Below are positions 25,927-34,833 of a DNA stretch of 64,000 bases, piece after piece (within the stretch, counting starts at the first letter, position 1; each line of letters opens with the position of its first letter). Under the pieces are notes generated by a model. The model was given only the letters and a program-made list of their open reading frames with translations. It ran no database searches and was not told where the DNA came from. This stretch comes from Ancrocorticia populi (GTDB lineage: Bacteria; Actinomycetota; Actinomycetes; Actinomycetales; Actinomycetaceae). Position numbers and translations under genes: made by a program. The DNA is taken from the NCBI RefSeq assembly GCF_003123745.1, contig NZ_QETB01000006.1, positions 62,001 to 126,000 of the forward strand. The letters are read 5' to 3'.

Positions 25927-27024
25927 ATGACTGGGCTTCTGGAGACTGCCCTTACTAACACGCATCGGCTCCTTGATGCCACCCTCACGGATTTTGCCGG
26001 ATGGTCCATGCCTCTGCGGTACAGCTCTGATAGGGCCGAACATGCAGCGGTACGCGAGAGTGCAGGAATCTTCGATCTTTCCCATATGGCACAACTCGAG
26101 GTAGAAGGGCCCGGAGCAAGCGATGCTCTGGACGCCAGCTTTGTTACTCAACCATCAAAGATGACGATTGGAAGGGCCCGATACACCCTTATTCTGACGG
26201 CAGATGGAGGCATTATTGACGATCTGATCGTGTATCGGCTCTCTGAGGCGTCCTATCTGGTGGTGGCGAATGCGGCGAACAGGCTGGTGGTGCGCGATGA
26301 ATTGGCGTCGAGGGCACGAGCTGTTGGCGCGGAGGCTAGCATCACGGATACCACTCTCCATCGTGCTCTGATCGCAATCCAGGGGCCCCGATCCACGGAG
26401 ATTGTGCGTGAGCTATTGCCAGAATCCGAGCACGAACTCTTCGATAGCCTCGGCTACTACAGGGTTTGTGATGTTCACGTCGAAGGACCTGTTCGCCTAG
26501 CCCGAACCGGCTACACGGGGGAGACGGGCTATGAACTGATGATGCCTGCTTCCCAAGCGGAAGCGGTTTGGGACCGTGCTACCGAGATTGGACGCGAACG
26601 TGGTCTTACCCCTTGCGGACTCGCATCTAGGGACACGCTCAGGCTTGAAGCGGGAATGGCGCTCTATGGGCATGAACTCAACCGGGATCTCTGCCCGGCG
26701 GACGTAGGACTTGCCAACCTTGTGAAGGATCACCAGTTTGTAGGGCGCCAAGCGCTCGGCGGGCGCGAGCAAGTGTGGGACCTTTATGGCCTTGTGGGAG
26801 AGGGCAAGCGTGCAGCCCGCGCCGGCTGCACTGTCAGCCGCGCTGGCGAAGAGCTTGGCGAAATCACATCAGGCGTTCTCTCCCCAACACTCGGCCATCC
26901 GATTGCTCTGGCGAGGTTAAGGCCGGGACTAAGTGCTGGTGATTCGGTCAGTGTTGACGTCCGCGGCAAGACCCACGAAATGCGCATCACCCAGCTCCCT
27001 TTCTATTCCAGAACCCGCAGTTAA
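25927..27024 (+). CDS. gcvT: glycine cleavage system T-protein (aminomethyltransferase)
   Basis: Transfers the methylene group from aminomethyl-lipoyl H-protein to tetrahydrofolate. The 365-aa protein has the family N-terminus TDFAGWSMPLRYSS, FDLSHMAQ, the folate-site aspartate within the GRARYTLILTADGGIIDDL region, ARTGYTGETGYEL, CGLASRDTLRLEAGM, and the C-terminal barrel domain GEITSGVLSPTLG. ATG 25927 has GGAGGAAG immediately upstream. An in-frame GTG at 25864 could give a form 21 residues longer. It is the first gene of gcvT-gcvH-gcvP. Confidence 0.95.
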   Translation: MTGLLETALTNTHRLLDATLTDFAGWSMPLRYSSDRAEHAAVRESAGIFDLSHMAQLEVEGPGASDALDASFVTQPSKMTIGRARYTLILTADGGIIDDLIVYRLSEASYLVVANAANRLVVRDELASRARAVGAEASITDTTLHRALIAIQGPRSTEIVRELLPESEHELFDSLGYYRVCDVHVEGPVRLARTGYTGETGYELMMPASQAEAVWDRATEIGRERGLTPCGLASRDTLRLEAGMALYGHELNRDLCPADVGLANLVKDHQFVGRQALGGREQVWDLYGLVGEGKRAARAGCTVSRAGEELGEITSGVLSPTLGHPIALARLRPGLSAGDSVSVDVRGKTHEMRITQLPFYSRTRS

Positions 27025-27050
27025 CCTCACCTACTTATAAGGAGAATGCC

Positions 27051-27419
27051 ATGACCTATCCAACTGATCGCATGTACTCGCAGGATCATGAGTGGATCAC
27101 CGAAGGGGAAACGGCCCGCGTGGGAATCACGGCCTTCGCCGCGCAAGCCCTTGACGAGGCCGTTTACGTAGATCTCCCAGAGGTTGGTGCCGAGCTCACC
27201 GCTGGGGAGGCTTGCGGGGAAATCGAATCCGTCAAGTCGGTCTCTGACCTCATCGCGCTCGCGAGCGGGACCGTATCTGCAATCAATGACGCGGTGGTGG
27301 ATGACCCGAAAATTGCTACTGACGATCCCCACGAGAACTGGCTCTATGAGATGGCAGTCACCGAGCGCGGCGAGCTAATGGATAGTGCCGCATACGACGC
27401 GTTCATACAGGAGCAATAA
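27051..27419 (+). CDS. gcvH: glycine cleavage system H-protein
   Basis: The lipoyl carrier of the glycine cleavage complex. The 122-aa protein has the lipoylation motif [12 protein letters not shown] with K62 and the conserved HEWI near the N-terminus. AAGGAGAA precedes ATG 27051. Its stop codon overlaps the gcvP start by 1 bp. It needs lipoyl attachment enzymes, which are not in this window. Confidence 0.96.
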   Translation: MTYPTDRMYSQDHEWITEGETARVGITAFAAQALDEAVYVDLPEVGAELTAGEACGEIESVKSVSDLIALASGTVSAINDAVVDDPKIATDDPHENWLYEMAVTERGELMDSAAYDAFIQEQ

Positions 27420-30304
27420 TGATGAGCGATTTTGCAAGCAGACACGTTGGACCGCGCGGGCAGGATCGCGAACTCATGTTGGGTTCCGTAAAGGTGCGGG
27501 ACCTTGACGCTCTGGTGGCGCGCGCGATGCCAAACGTCATCTCCACCCCGCCATCGGCGAAAAAACTGCCGAGCGCTGCCACCGAGGCCGAGGTTGCTGC
27601 AGAACTCACGGAAATCGCAGCGAACAACACGATCCGGACCTCGATGATCGGTCAGGGCTTTTACGATACGGAAACGCCAGCCGTGATACGGCGGTGCGTC
27701 CTAGAGAATCCCTCGTGGTACACGGCATACACCCCGTACCAGCCGGAGATATCGCAAGGAAGGCTCGAAGCCTTGCTCAACTTCCAGACGATGGTGAGCG
27801 AGCTGACGGCCATGGATATCGCGGGCGCTTCTCTCTTGGATGAATCCACGGCGGCGGCCGAGGCCATTGCGCTCGCGGCCCGAACCACGAAGCGGCAACG
27901 AATCGCCGTTGACGAGGATCTGTTCGCCCAGACGCGGGCGGTGATTGAAACGCGTTGTCACGGGCTGGATATCGAGATCGTTCCAGTAAGGGTTGATAGC
28001 GCGCTTGACCTTGAGGGATGCGCGGGATTGCTTGTACAGTACCCCGGCGCTACTGGGCGAATGATGACAGCCGCTCAGTATCGCGGACTGGCTGATTCGA
28101 TCCACCGTGCGGGCGGTCTGTTCATCATGGTTGCCGATCTGCTGGCCTGCTCCATCGTGACGCCACCCGGGGAACTAGGGGCCGATATCGCCGCCGGGAC
28201 TGCTCAGCGGTTTGGAGTTCCCATGGGTGGGGGCGGACCCCATGCCGGGTATATCGCGTGCCAAGAAAAACTAAAGAGGAATCTTCCGGGACGAATCGTT
28301 GGGGTCTCGCGCGATAGTCAGGGTAATCCTGCCTACCGGCTAGCTCTGCAAACGCGAGAGCAGCACATACGCCGGGAGAAAGCCACTAGCAATATCTGTA
28401 CCGCCCAGTCGCTCCTAGCGATCATGGCATCGATGTACGCGGTCTATCATGGCCCAACGGGGCTCCGGTCCATCGCCGAGCGTGTCCACGGTCAGGCGCG
28501 TGCGCTTGCATGCAACCTCTCTAGCCTTGGCGTGCGCATCCGATACACCCGGTTCTTCGATACGATAACCGCCTCGGTCCCGAATAAGGCAGAAGTCATC
28601 CGTGCGGCGCTCCTCGAGGAGAACATTACGGTGTTCCTCGTGGATTCGGATACTTTGCGCATCTCAACGGATGAATGCACAAAGGATGAAACGCGTGTGA
28701 GCGTTGTTCGCGCATTTTCCCGGGTCATTGAGGGTACCAATGAGCTTGTAGATATGGACCAATTCTCCTTAGGGGAGGAAATTCGTCGAAGCAGCGATTT
28801 CCTGCCGCAGGCCACGTTCCACCGGTATCACTCAGAAACCGAGATGATGCGGTACATGCACAGGCTCGCGGAGAAGGACTATGCATTAGACCGAGGAATG
28901 ATCCCGCTCGGCTCATGCACGATGAAACTGAATGCGGCCGTGGAAGTCTCTGCTATCTCGTATAGCGGCTTCGCCCGAATTCACCCGTTCGCCCCTGAAT
29001 CGGATCGGCTGGGATACCGCCGCCTCACCCAAGATCTAGAGGCATGGCTTGCAGAGATCACGGGGTACGATTCGGTCAGTCTACAACCCAACGCTGGTAG
29101 TCAGGGCGAGTTCGCTGGACTACTTGCAATACGTAGATACCACGACTCAAAGGGAGAGAAGGGCAGGCGCATCTGCCTCATTCCCGCGTCCGCTCATGGA
29201 ACAAACGCGGCCTCGGCTGTGATGGCGGGATTCCGAGTTGTTGTTGTAAAGACGGCAAAGGATGGCTCCATCGATCTGAGCGACTTAACACAGAAGATCG
29301 AGGATTTCTCTGGGCAGATCGGCGCGATCATGCTGACCTATCCGTCTACGCATGGCACATTCGAGCCCCAAGTAGTTGAAGTGACTGATCTGGTGCACGC
29401 GGCGGGCGGGCAGGTTTACATCGATGGCGCCAACCTCAACGCGCTTGTGGGCTATGCGCGGCCGGGCGCTTTCGGCGGTGATGTGTCCCACCTGAATCTC
29501 CACAAGACGTTTGCGATCCCCCACGGCGGCGGGGGGCCGGGCGTCGGGCCTGTTGCCGCAAAGTCCCACTTGGCCCCGTTCTTGCCGGGGTTCCCAGGAG
29601 GGTCGCGCCATGACTGGCCCGGATCGGGAGCGGTATCTTCCGCGCCATACGGATCGGCCAGCATCCTCCCGATATCGTGGGCATACATTCGCTTGCTTGG
29701 ACTCGAAGGGTTACGGGAAGCAACAGCAACCGCTGTCTTGGCCGCCAACTATGTGGCTGCCCGGTTAGAACCCTCAATTCCTGTCCTCTATCGGGGACCG
29801 GGAGGATTCGTGGGGCATGAGTGCATTCTGGATGTTCGTCCTCTTAAGGAGAAGTACGGCGTAACCGTTGACGATGTGGCAAAGCGCCTGATTGATTATG
29901 GTTTTCACGCGCCCACCATGAGCTTCCCCGTGGCGGGAACACTGATGGTTGAGCCCACGGAATCGGAGAGTCTCGAAGAGCTGGATCGGTTCTGTGATGC
30001 GATGGAGTCCATTGCAGAAGAAGCCTCCCGCGTCGGAAGCGAATGGCCGGCGGACGATAATCCGCTTCAGGGCGCACCCCATACTGCCCATTCGCTGCTT
30101 GTGGGCGGATGGGATCATCCGTATTCGCAGGAAGTCGCGGCCTATCCAGATGCGTTGATCGCCCGAAAGAAGGGGCGCGATCCCGAGTATGTGCACCGCC
30201 TAATCGAAAGCAAGTACTGGGTGCCGGTTGGACGAATTGATGCGCCTTGGGGTGACCGGAACCTGCAGTGCTCCTGTCCGCCACCGGAAGCGTTCGAGGA
30301 TTAG
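27419..30304 (+). CDS. gcvP: glycine dehydrogenase (P-protein), full length
   Basis: PLP enzyme that decarboxylates glycine and passes the aminomethyl group to H-protein. The 961-aa protein is the single-chain type: an N-terminal catalytically silent half ([32 protein letters not shown]) and a C-terminal half with the PLP lysine K696 in [26 protein letters not shown] and [13 protein letters not shown] are also family motifs. The start overlaps gcvH. L-protein is not in the operon; the lpd product is the likely partner. Confidence 0.96.
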   Translation: MMSDFASRHVGPRGQDRELMLGSVKVRDLDALVARAMPNVISTPPSAKKLPSAATEAEVAAELTEIAANNTIRTSMIGQGFYDTETPAVIRRCVLENPSWYTAYTPYQPEISQGRLEALLNFQTMVSELTAMDIAGASLLDESTAAAEAIALAARTTKRQRIAVDEDLFAQTRAVIETRCHGLDIEIVPVRVDSALDLEGCAGLLVQYPGATGRMMTAAQYRGLADSIHRAGGLFIMVADLLACSIVTPPGELGADIAAGTAQRFGVPMGGGGPHAGYIACQEKLKRNLPGRIVGVSRDSQGNPAYRLALQTREQHIRREKATSNICTAQSLLAIMASMYAVYHGPTGLRSIAERVHGQARALACNLSSLGVRIRYTRFFDTITASVPNKAEVIRAALLEENITVFLVDSDTLRISTDECTKDETRVSVVRAFSRVIEGTNELVDMDQFSLGEEIRRSSDFLPQATFHRYHSETEMMRYMHRLAEKDYALDRGMIPLGSCTMKLNAAVEVSAISYSGFARIHPFAPESDRLGYRRLTQDLEAWLAEITGYDSVSLQPNAGSQGEFAGLLAIRRYHDSKGEKGRRICLIPASAHGTNAASAVMAGFRVVVVKTAKDGSIDLSDLTQKIEDFSGQIGAIMLTYPSTHGTFEPQVVEVTDLVHAAGGQVYIDGANLNALVGYARPGAFGGDVSHLNLHKTFAIPHGGGGPGVGPVAAKSHLAPFLPGFPGGSRHDWPGSGAVSSAPYGSASILPISWAYIRLLGLEGLREATATAVLAANYVAARLEPSIPVLYRGPGGFVGHECILDVRPLKEKYGVTVDDVAKRLIDYGFHAPTMSFPVAGTLMVEPTESESLEELDRFCDAMESIAEEASRVGSEWPADDNPLQGAPHTAHSLLVGGWDHPYSQEVAAYPDALIARKKGRDPEYVHRLIESKYWVPVGRIDAPWGDRNLQCSCPPPEAFED

Positions 30305-30320
30305 CCGGCGGACTTAGCGT

Positions 30321-30364
30321 GATCTTGTTCCCATGAATCAATCTGAACTCGTGGGAACAAGATC
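30321..30364. repeat. 16-bp inverted repeat between gcvP and rpoD
   Basis: Arms 30321-30336 and 30349-30364 pair over 16 bp with a single G-T wobble around a 12-nt loop. No T-run follows, so it is at best an atypical gcvP terminator. Its right arm contains the GGGAAC that may be a -35 element for rpoD. Confidence 0.7.
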
Positions 30365-30379
30365 GAAGGCTCGCGCGTT
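30353..30379 (+). promoter_or_regulatory. SigR/SigH-like promoter upstream of rpoD
   Basis: GGGAAC (30353-30358), an 18-nt spacer, then GTT (30377-30379) matches the ECF promoter pattern of SigR/SigH (GGAAY-N16-18-GTT). It lies 76 bp before the rpoD start. A housekeeping-type TATGAT (30413-30418) is further downstream and may be a second promoter. Confidence 0.5.
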
Positions 30380-30455
30380 GACCATGATGTGCTGGAATAC
30401 GCCCAGCGCCGGTATGATGATTGCCGCTCGTTCTGCTCCCATCGAAAGGTGACAC

Positions 30456-31784
30456 GTGGCCACGAAGTCTGCGACTCGCAAGACTGCTCAGACAGTTGAG
30501 GAAGAAAAGGTGGAGACACCTAAGAAGAAGCCTTCGACCAAGCGCAAGACTGCCGCCAAAAAGCCAGCAACGCGCAAGAAGGCTTCCGCCGATCCTGCCG
30601 AGGAGGTGGAGACCAACAGCGCCCCCACGCCTGATGATCTCAATGACGTGGAGCCAGATGAGGATGTGGATACTCAGGCCACCGATGAGGCTGATGAGAC
30701 GGACGCCGAAGGTACGGAGGATTCCGATGAGGAAACGTCTAAGCCCAGTCAGGTGAAGCTTCCCAAGCTACGTACGGAGGAGCCCCCTCTGAGTCGTAAG
30801 GGTGCATTCACGGTTACTGATTCGGATGAATCAGATGAGCCGGCGGTTCGTGTGCACGTTGCGGGAGCAACGGCAGATCCCGTCAAGGATTACCTCAAAC
30901 AAATCGGCAAGGTGCCGCTGCTGAATGCCGCGGAAGAGGTTGAACTCGCCAAGCGTATTGAGGCGGGCCTATATGCCGATCACATTTCGAAGTCCGGCAC
31001 CCTTGATCCGAAGGATGACCGCCTGTACCTGCGTGAGCTCAAGGCGATTGCGCGTGATGGCCAGCAGGCAAAGAACCACCTTCTTGAGGCGAACCTCCGC
31101 CTCGTTGTTTCGCTCGCCAAGCGCTACACCGGCCGTGGCATGCTGTTCCTTGATCTGATTCAGGAAGGCAACTTGGGTCTGGTTCGCGCGGTCGAAAAGT
31201 TCGATTACACGAAGGGCTACAAGTTCTCCACGTACGCAACTTGGTGGATTCGTCAGGCCATCACACGTGCTATGGCGGATCAGGCCCGCACCATCCGTAT
31301 CCCAGTTCACATGGTGGAAGTGATTAACAAGCTCGCTCGCGTTCAGCGCCAGATGCTCCAAGATCTCGGCCGCGAACCAACCACCGAGGAGCTTTCCAAG
31401 GAACTCGATATGCCTGAGGAAAAGGTGATCGAGGTCCAGAAGTACGGCCGCGAACCTATTTCACTTCACACCCCGTTAGGTGAGGACGGCGATTCCGAGT
31501 TCGGCGATCTTATCGAGGATTCCGAGGCCGTTGTGCCTGCGGATGCCGTGGGCTTCACACTGCTCCAAGAGCAGCTCCATCAGGTTCTCGATACGCTCTC
31601 TGAGCGGGAGGCTGGCGTGGTTTCCATGCGCTTCGGCTTGACCGATGGCCAGCCCAAGACCCTCGACGAAATTGGCAAGGTCTACGGTGTAACGCGTGAG
31701 CGGATTCGCCAGATAGAGTCCAAGACGATGTCCAAGCTTAGGCACCCAAGCCGATCGCAGGTTCTGCGCGATTACTTGGAGTAG
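30456..31784 (+). CDS. rpoD: principal RNA polymerase sigma factor
   Basis: The housekeeping sigma-70 factor (SigA/HrdB). The 442-aa protein begins with a Lys/Ala-rich then acidic disordered segment (residues 1-115), followed by region 1.2 ([16 protein letters not shown]), region 2 with the -10 recognition helix ([20 protein letters not shown]), region 3, and region 4 with the C-terminal helix-turn-helix ([23 protein letters not shown]). GTG 30456 is preceded by AAAGGTG. A strong terminator follows. Confidence 0.96.
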   Translation: MATKSATRKTAQTVEEEKVETPKKKPSTKRKTAAKKPATRKKASADPAEEVETNSAPTPDDLNDVEPDEDVDTQATDEADETDAEGTEDSDEETSKPSQVKLPKLRTEEPPLSRKGAFTVTDSDESDEPAVRVHVAGATADPVKDYLKQIGKVPLLNAAEEVELAKRIEAGLYADHISKSGTLDPKDDRLYLRELKAIARDGQQAKNHLLEANLRLVVSLAKRYTGRGMLFLDLIQEGNLGLVRAVEKFDYTKGYKFSTYATWWIRQAITRAMADQARTIRIPVHMVEVINKLARVQRQMLQDLGREPTTEELSKELDMPEEKVIEVQKYGREPISLHTPLGEDGDSEFGDLIEDSEAVVPADAVGFTLLQEQLHQVLDTLSEREAGVVSMRFGLTDGQPKTLDEIGKVYGVTRERIRQIESKTMSKLRHPSRSQVLRDYLE

Positions 31785-31800
31785 TCACACCTCACGTTGG

Positions 31801-31836
31801 AAAGCCCCACCGGTTGATCGGTGGGGCTTTTTATTT
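31801..31836 (+). terminator. rho-independent terminator of rpoD
   Basis: A perfect 12-bp stem (31801-31812 with 31819-31830) and 6-nt loop run into a T-rich tract, 16 bp after the rpoD stop. Confidence 0.93.
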
Positions 31837-31898
31837 CCAACGACGACGGTTTGCTCGTCGTTCCGTATTTATTGATGCTGTTTGGGTGTGTTTAGGTA

Positions 31899-31927
31899 TT
31901 GTGTTTCGAATGGTCGTTCGGTAAACT
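31899..31927 (+). promoter_or_regulatory. promoter of the DUF222/HNH gene
   Basis: TTGTGT (31899-31904), a 17-bp spacer and TAAACT (31922-31927) form a sigma-70-type promoter. The spacer is almost filled by a LexA-like box. Confidence 0.55.
31907..31920 (+). promoter_or_regulatory. LexA/SOS box 1
   Basis: CGAAT-GGTC-GTTCG matches the actinobacterial LexA site CGAAC-N4-GTTCG with one change. Its position between -35 and -10 is where a repressor would block polymerase. Confidence 0.6.
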
Positions 31928-31933
31928 AGGGGT

Positions 31934-31947
31934 AGAACAATCATTCG
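31934..31947 (+). promoter_or_regulatory. LexA/SOS box 2
   Basis: AGAAC-AATC-ATTCG keeps 8 of 10 arm positions of the LexA site and lies at the predicted transcription start, 27 bp from box 1. Confidence 0.45.
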
Positions 31948-31986
31948 GACATGTGACGGTTTCTTGGTAGGTACGAGGGGGTGGGT

Positions 31987-33525
31987 GTGGTGAGCGCGGT
32001 TGAGGATACGGCTCGTGAATCGGATGCGTGGGTCCTTGAAGCGTGGGCCGAGCACGCCGGGTTTTTCGAGGACATGTGGGAGGGTGATCACCACCCCGCA
32101 CCACCCTCCGAAGAAGATTACGCAGCACACGATATCGACTGGGTAGGCGAATCAGCCGCCGTGCTCACCACGACTGTTTCCCAAGACGCCGACGGGGCGG
32201 TGCGGGTCCTGCAGATCGTGCGGGATCTGCTGCGCGGACGGCTGGCTGCTGGTAGCGAGGCGGCCTGTATTGACCAGATCCGCCTCCTGGAGGACATTAA
32301 AAGCGCCGCCGCTTGGGCTCAGATGGTGGCGACCGAGGAGTTTCGCCATCGTCGTGATCAGGCCGAGGCAGATGCTGGTATCAAGCTGGAACAGCGCGCC
32401 AGAGGCATCGGCAGCGAGATCGGACTCGCTAGGAGGGCCTCACCCCAGCAAGGATCCGGCGCGGTCCGCACCGCCCACACGTTAACCACTGACATGCCCC
32501 ACGCGTTAGAAGCACTGTGCGATGGGCGACTGTCGGAGTACGCGGCGGGGCTGGTGGTCAAAGAAACCAGTCACCTGGACCCGGCAGGCAAAACCGCGAT
32601 CGATACCCACATGGCCACCCGCTACGGAAAGACCGGCTCGCGGCGTCTGGCCGGTGAAGTCCGGGCCGTAGCCCAGCAGGCCGACCCGGTGGCATATATG
32701 AAAGCCCACGCCCTGGCTAAGTCTGCTCGGGCGGTGAACATACGCCCAGCACCATCAGGGATGGCCTACCTGACCGCCCTACTACCGTTAGGGCAAGCCT
32801 TCGCCTGTAAGAAAGCCCTCCACGATACCGCCACCTCTATGGCCTTCAGCGAGGAGACCGTGCAGGCTGGCCCGACCCAGCTCGAAGCCGACCTATTGGT
32901 CCAGCGCCTGACGGGACAATCCCATGCCGAGGCAGTCAACATCGAAGTCCAGCTCGTCATGACCGACGAAACACTGCTCGGCACCACCAGCACAGTTCAG
33001 ACTCCGGGGCATACTGCTTCCGTCTCTCCGGTCATTGATAATACGGGCCGGCACGCTGAGGACGTGTTTACTGCCGCGTGGATGCCCGGCTATGGTCCCA
33101 TCCCCGCAGCACTCGCGCGGGACATGCTTGATCCGGTCCATGATCACCAGACACCGGCCCGGGTGTTTCTACGGCGCGTGTTGACCGATCCGGTCACCGG
33201 AGACATCACAAAGATCGACACCAGGAAACGTGAATTCACCGGTCCGCTACGACGAGCTCTGGTTCTGCGTGATGAGCAGTGCCGGACCCCGTGGTGTAAC
33301 GCACCCATCGCCCATTTAGACCACGCCCACCCGTTCGCCAAAGGCGGCCACACAAGCCCTGGCAATGGGACCGGGCTCTGTGCTAGGTGTAACTACACCA
33401 AAGAAAACCCCGGCTGGCACCACACCCCCACCAACACCACCACCCGAAACATCACCACACCCACCGGCCACACCTACCAAAGCCAAGCACCACCCATAAC
33501 ACCAAACCTCAACAGGCGCGTATAA
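31987..33525 (+). CDS. DUF222 / HNH endonuclease (13E12 family)
   Basis: A 512-aa protein of the actinobacterial DUF222-HNH family, called the 13E12 repeat family in mycobacteria. The DUF222 helical domain covers about residues 60-330 and is followed by an HNH nuclease domain at about 410-470 with CRTPWCNAPIAHLDHAHPF, GGHTSPGNGTGLCARCN (paired cysteines and histidines for zinc and catalysis). The tail is low-complexity, rich in Thr/His/Pro/Asn. GTG 31987 has GAGGGG 6 nt upstream; GTGs at 31981 and 31990 are alternatives. Family members are often multicopy and some in M. tuberculosis are LexA-regulated; LexA-like boxes are present here. Biological function unknown. Confidence 0.88.
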   Translation: MVSAVEDTARESDAWVLEAWAEHAGFFEDMWEGDHHPAPPSEEDYAAHDIDWVGESAAVLTTTVSQDADGAVRVLQIVRDLLRGRLAAGSEAACIDQIRLLEDIKSAAAWAQMVATEEFRHRRDQAEADAGIKLEQRARGIGSEIGLARRASPQQGSGAVRTAHTLTTDMPHALEALCDGRLSEYAAGLVVKETSHLDPAGKTAIDTHMATRYGKTGSRRLAGEVRAVAQQADPVAYMKAHALAKSARAVNIRPAPSGMAYLTALLPLGQAFACKKALHDTATSMAFSEETVQAGPTQLEADLLVQRLTGQSHAEAVNIEVQLVMTDETLLGTTSTVQTPGHTASVSPVIDNTGRHAEDVFTAAWMPGYGPIPAALARDMLDPVHDHQTPARVFLRRVLTDPVTGDITKIDTRKREFTGPLRRALVLRDEQCRTPWCNAPIAHLDHAHPFAKGGHTSPGNGTGLCARCNYTKENPGWHHTPTNTTTRNITTPTGHTYQSQAPPITPNLNRRV

Positions 33526-33540
33526 CATAGGATCGGCGGC

Positions 33541-33849
33541 ATGAGACTATTTGCTTCCGTGATTCTTCTGGTCGCTGGCTGCAGTGCCACTGGCAGCGCC
33601 AACTTAACCGTGTCGCCGGAGAATATAGAACAACAAGCTGCTCGGGTTCTTCAGGACGAGGTGGGAACGGATTATGCGCCTGAGCTCGACTGTGGCTCTG
33701 AACAGATTGACCTTGTGGAGGGCAACACGGTCGATTGCGTCCTGACTGATCCACCAACAGGTGAAGAGTACGACACCACGGTCACGATCTCGAACGTTGA
33801 TGGCACTAATTACTGGATCACTGCGGAAGTTGCCGAGACTCAAAATTAA
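33541..33849 (+). CDS. DUF4333 lipoprotein
   Basis: A 102-aa exported lipoprotein. A short signal peptide ends in the lipobox LVAGC. The DUF4333 domain follows, with its paired cysteines in LDCGSE and VDCVLTD, likely forming a disulfide, and the TTVTISNVDG strand. Function is unknown; the family is common in actinobacteria and often occurs as small surface lipoproteins. The last 32 bp overlap the end of the convergent exonuclease gene. Confidence 0.85.
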   Translation: MRLFASVILLVAGCSATGSANLTVSPENIEQQAARVLQDEVGTDYAPELDCGSEQIDLVEGNTVDCVLTDPPTGEEYDTTVTISNVDGTNYWITAEVAETQN

Positions 33850-34465
33850 GTGCAATTGGCCAGCCCAGCTGGGCAGCTCGGATTTGTGCATCTACCCATG
33901 AGGCAGGTTTGAGCTCGCCGCCACTACGGGTGTGTACCGGGTTCTCATAATGAGTACCGGCCTTCTCTGCATCCAGATACACCCGTAGGAGCTCGGCCGC
34001 CGTTTCCGCATCTGCAAGTGCGCGGTGATGATTGTGCACACTGATTCCGGCCCGCTGCGCTGCAGCGTCCAATGAATGTCTTCCTGCTGGAAGATACATC
34101 TTTGATAGCTCCATGGTGCACACAGTGGCGCTATCGGGAATAGACATCGGGAAGCCTACCCGCTTGAACTCCTCGTTGAGGAACCCCACATCGAAAACGG
34201 CGTTGTGCGCCACAATTGCCCGGAATTCTAAGTGAGTAACAAGTTCCGGAAGGATTTGGGCGAAGGTGGGCGAGGAGGTGACGTCGTCGTCGGAAATTCC
34301 GTGAATAAACTGTGCCCGGATGGCACGGCGGGGATTGATCAGCGTGGTCCATCTGCCCTCGAGATTGCCCGCGCTATCGAGCAACACGACACCCACCTCG
34401 ATTATTGATTCGGTGCGGGCATTTAGGCCGGTGGTTTCCAGATCTATCACGGCAAAACCGCTCAT
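33818..34465 (-). CDS. DnaQ-like 3'-5' exonuclease (DEDDh)
   Basis: A 215-aa protein with the complete DEDDh exonuclease set: VIDLETTGL, AHNAVFDVGFL, and HHRALADAETAAELL. Beyond residue 165 a short tail (SGGELKPASWVDAQIRAAQLGWP) resembles the C-terminus seen in free-standing actinobacterial epsilon-like exonucleases. It may proofread or process DNA/RNA ends; it is not shown to be the DNA polymerase III epsilon subunit. GGAGGG precedes ATG 34465. Confidence 0.9.
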   Translation of the reverse strand: MSGFAVIDLETTGLNARTESIIEVGVVLLDSAGNLEGRWTTLINPRRAIRAQFIHGISDDDVTSSPTFAQILPELVTHLEFRAIVAHNAVFDVGFLNEEFKRVGFPMSIPDSATVCTMELSKMYLPAGRHSLDAAAQRAGISVHNHHRALADAETAAELLRVYLDAEKAGTHYENPVHTRSGGELKPASWVDAQIRAAQLGWPIALNFESRQLPQ

Positions 34466-34569
34466 GTCCCTCCTTTGTTCCCGGACACTCTACACGGGCC
34501 CGTTCCACCGAGGGTGAACTCACAGTCCAGAGTGGGAATGTTTTGGTCCCTTAATGCTTTGATGATGGT

Positions 34570-34764
34570 GTGAACGCAACAATGATTGACGAGAAGGAAC
34601 TGACCGCACTTGATCGCTGCGACGTCTGTGGTGCTCAGGCATACGTCCGCGCCACGATGGAACACGGCGAACTTCTTTTCTGTGGGCATCACGCTGCCCA
34701 ACACATCGATAAGCTGCGCGAAGTAGCCGTATCTATTCAAGATCAGCGAGATCGCATTAGCTGA
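34570..34764 (+). CDS. DUF7455 small zinc-ribbon-like protein
   Basis: A 64-aa protein with CDVCGAQAYVRA and, 22 residues on, LFCGHHAAQH, a likely four-ligand zinc site. This small family is typically found beside parE in actinobacteria, as here. GTG 34570 or ATG 34582 could start it. Function unknown; an accessory role in topoisomerase or translation is not supported by sequence. Confidence 0.8.
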   Translation: MNATMIDEKELTALDRCDVCGAQAYVRATMEHGELLFCGHHAAQHIDKLREVAVSIQDQRDRIS

Positions 34765-34820
34765 AGCGTGAAATGACACGCGTTCGCGTGCCAAAACAAG
34801 AAAGCGCTCGAGTGAACACG

Positions 34821-34826
34821 TAGCAT
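34821..34826 (+). promoter_or_regulatory. leaderless -10 hexamer for parE
   Basis: TAGCAT ends 7 nt before GTG 34834. The alternative ATG 34825 overlaps this hexamer, so GTG 34834 is preferred. Confidence 0.5.
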
Positions 34827-34833
34827 GTTGGAC

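Noticed and set aside
33418-33512. C-rich low-complexity stretch as a repeat array
   Set aside because: It encodes the Thr/Pro/His-rich tail of the HNH protein; units are irregular and the frame is open.
31987-33525. DUF222/HNH gene as a mobile intron or active transposon
   Set aside because: No terminal repeats, target duplication or intron structure are seen; family members are stand-alone multicopy genes.
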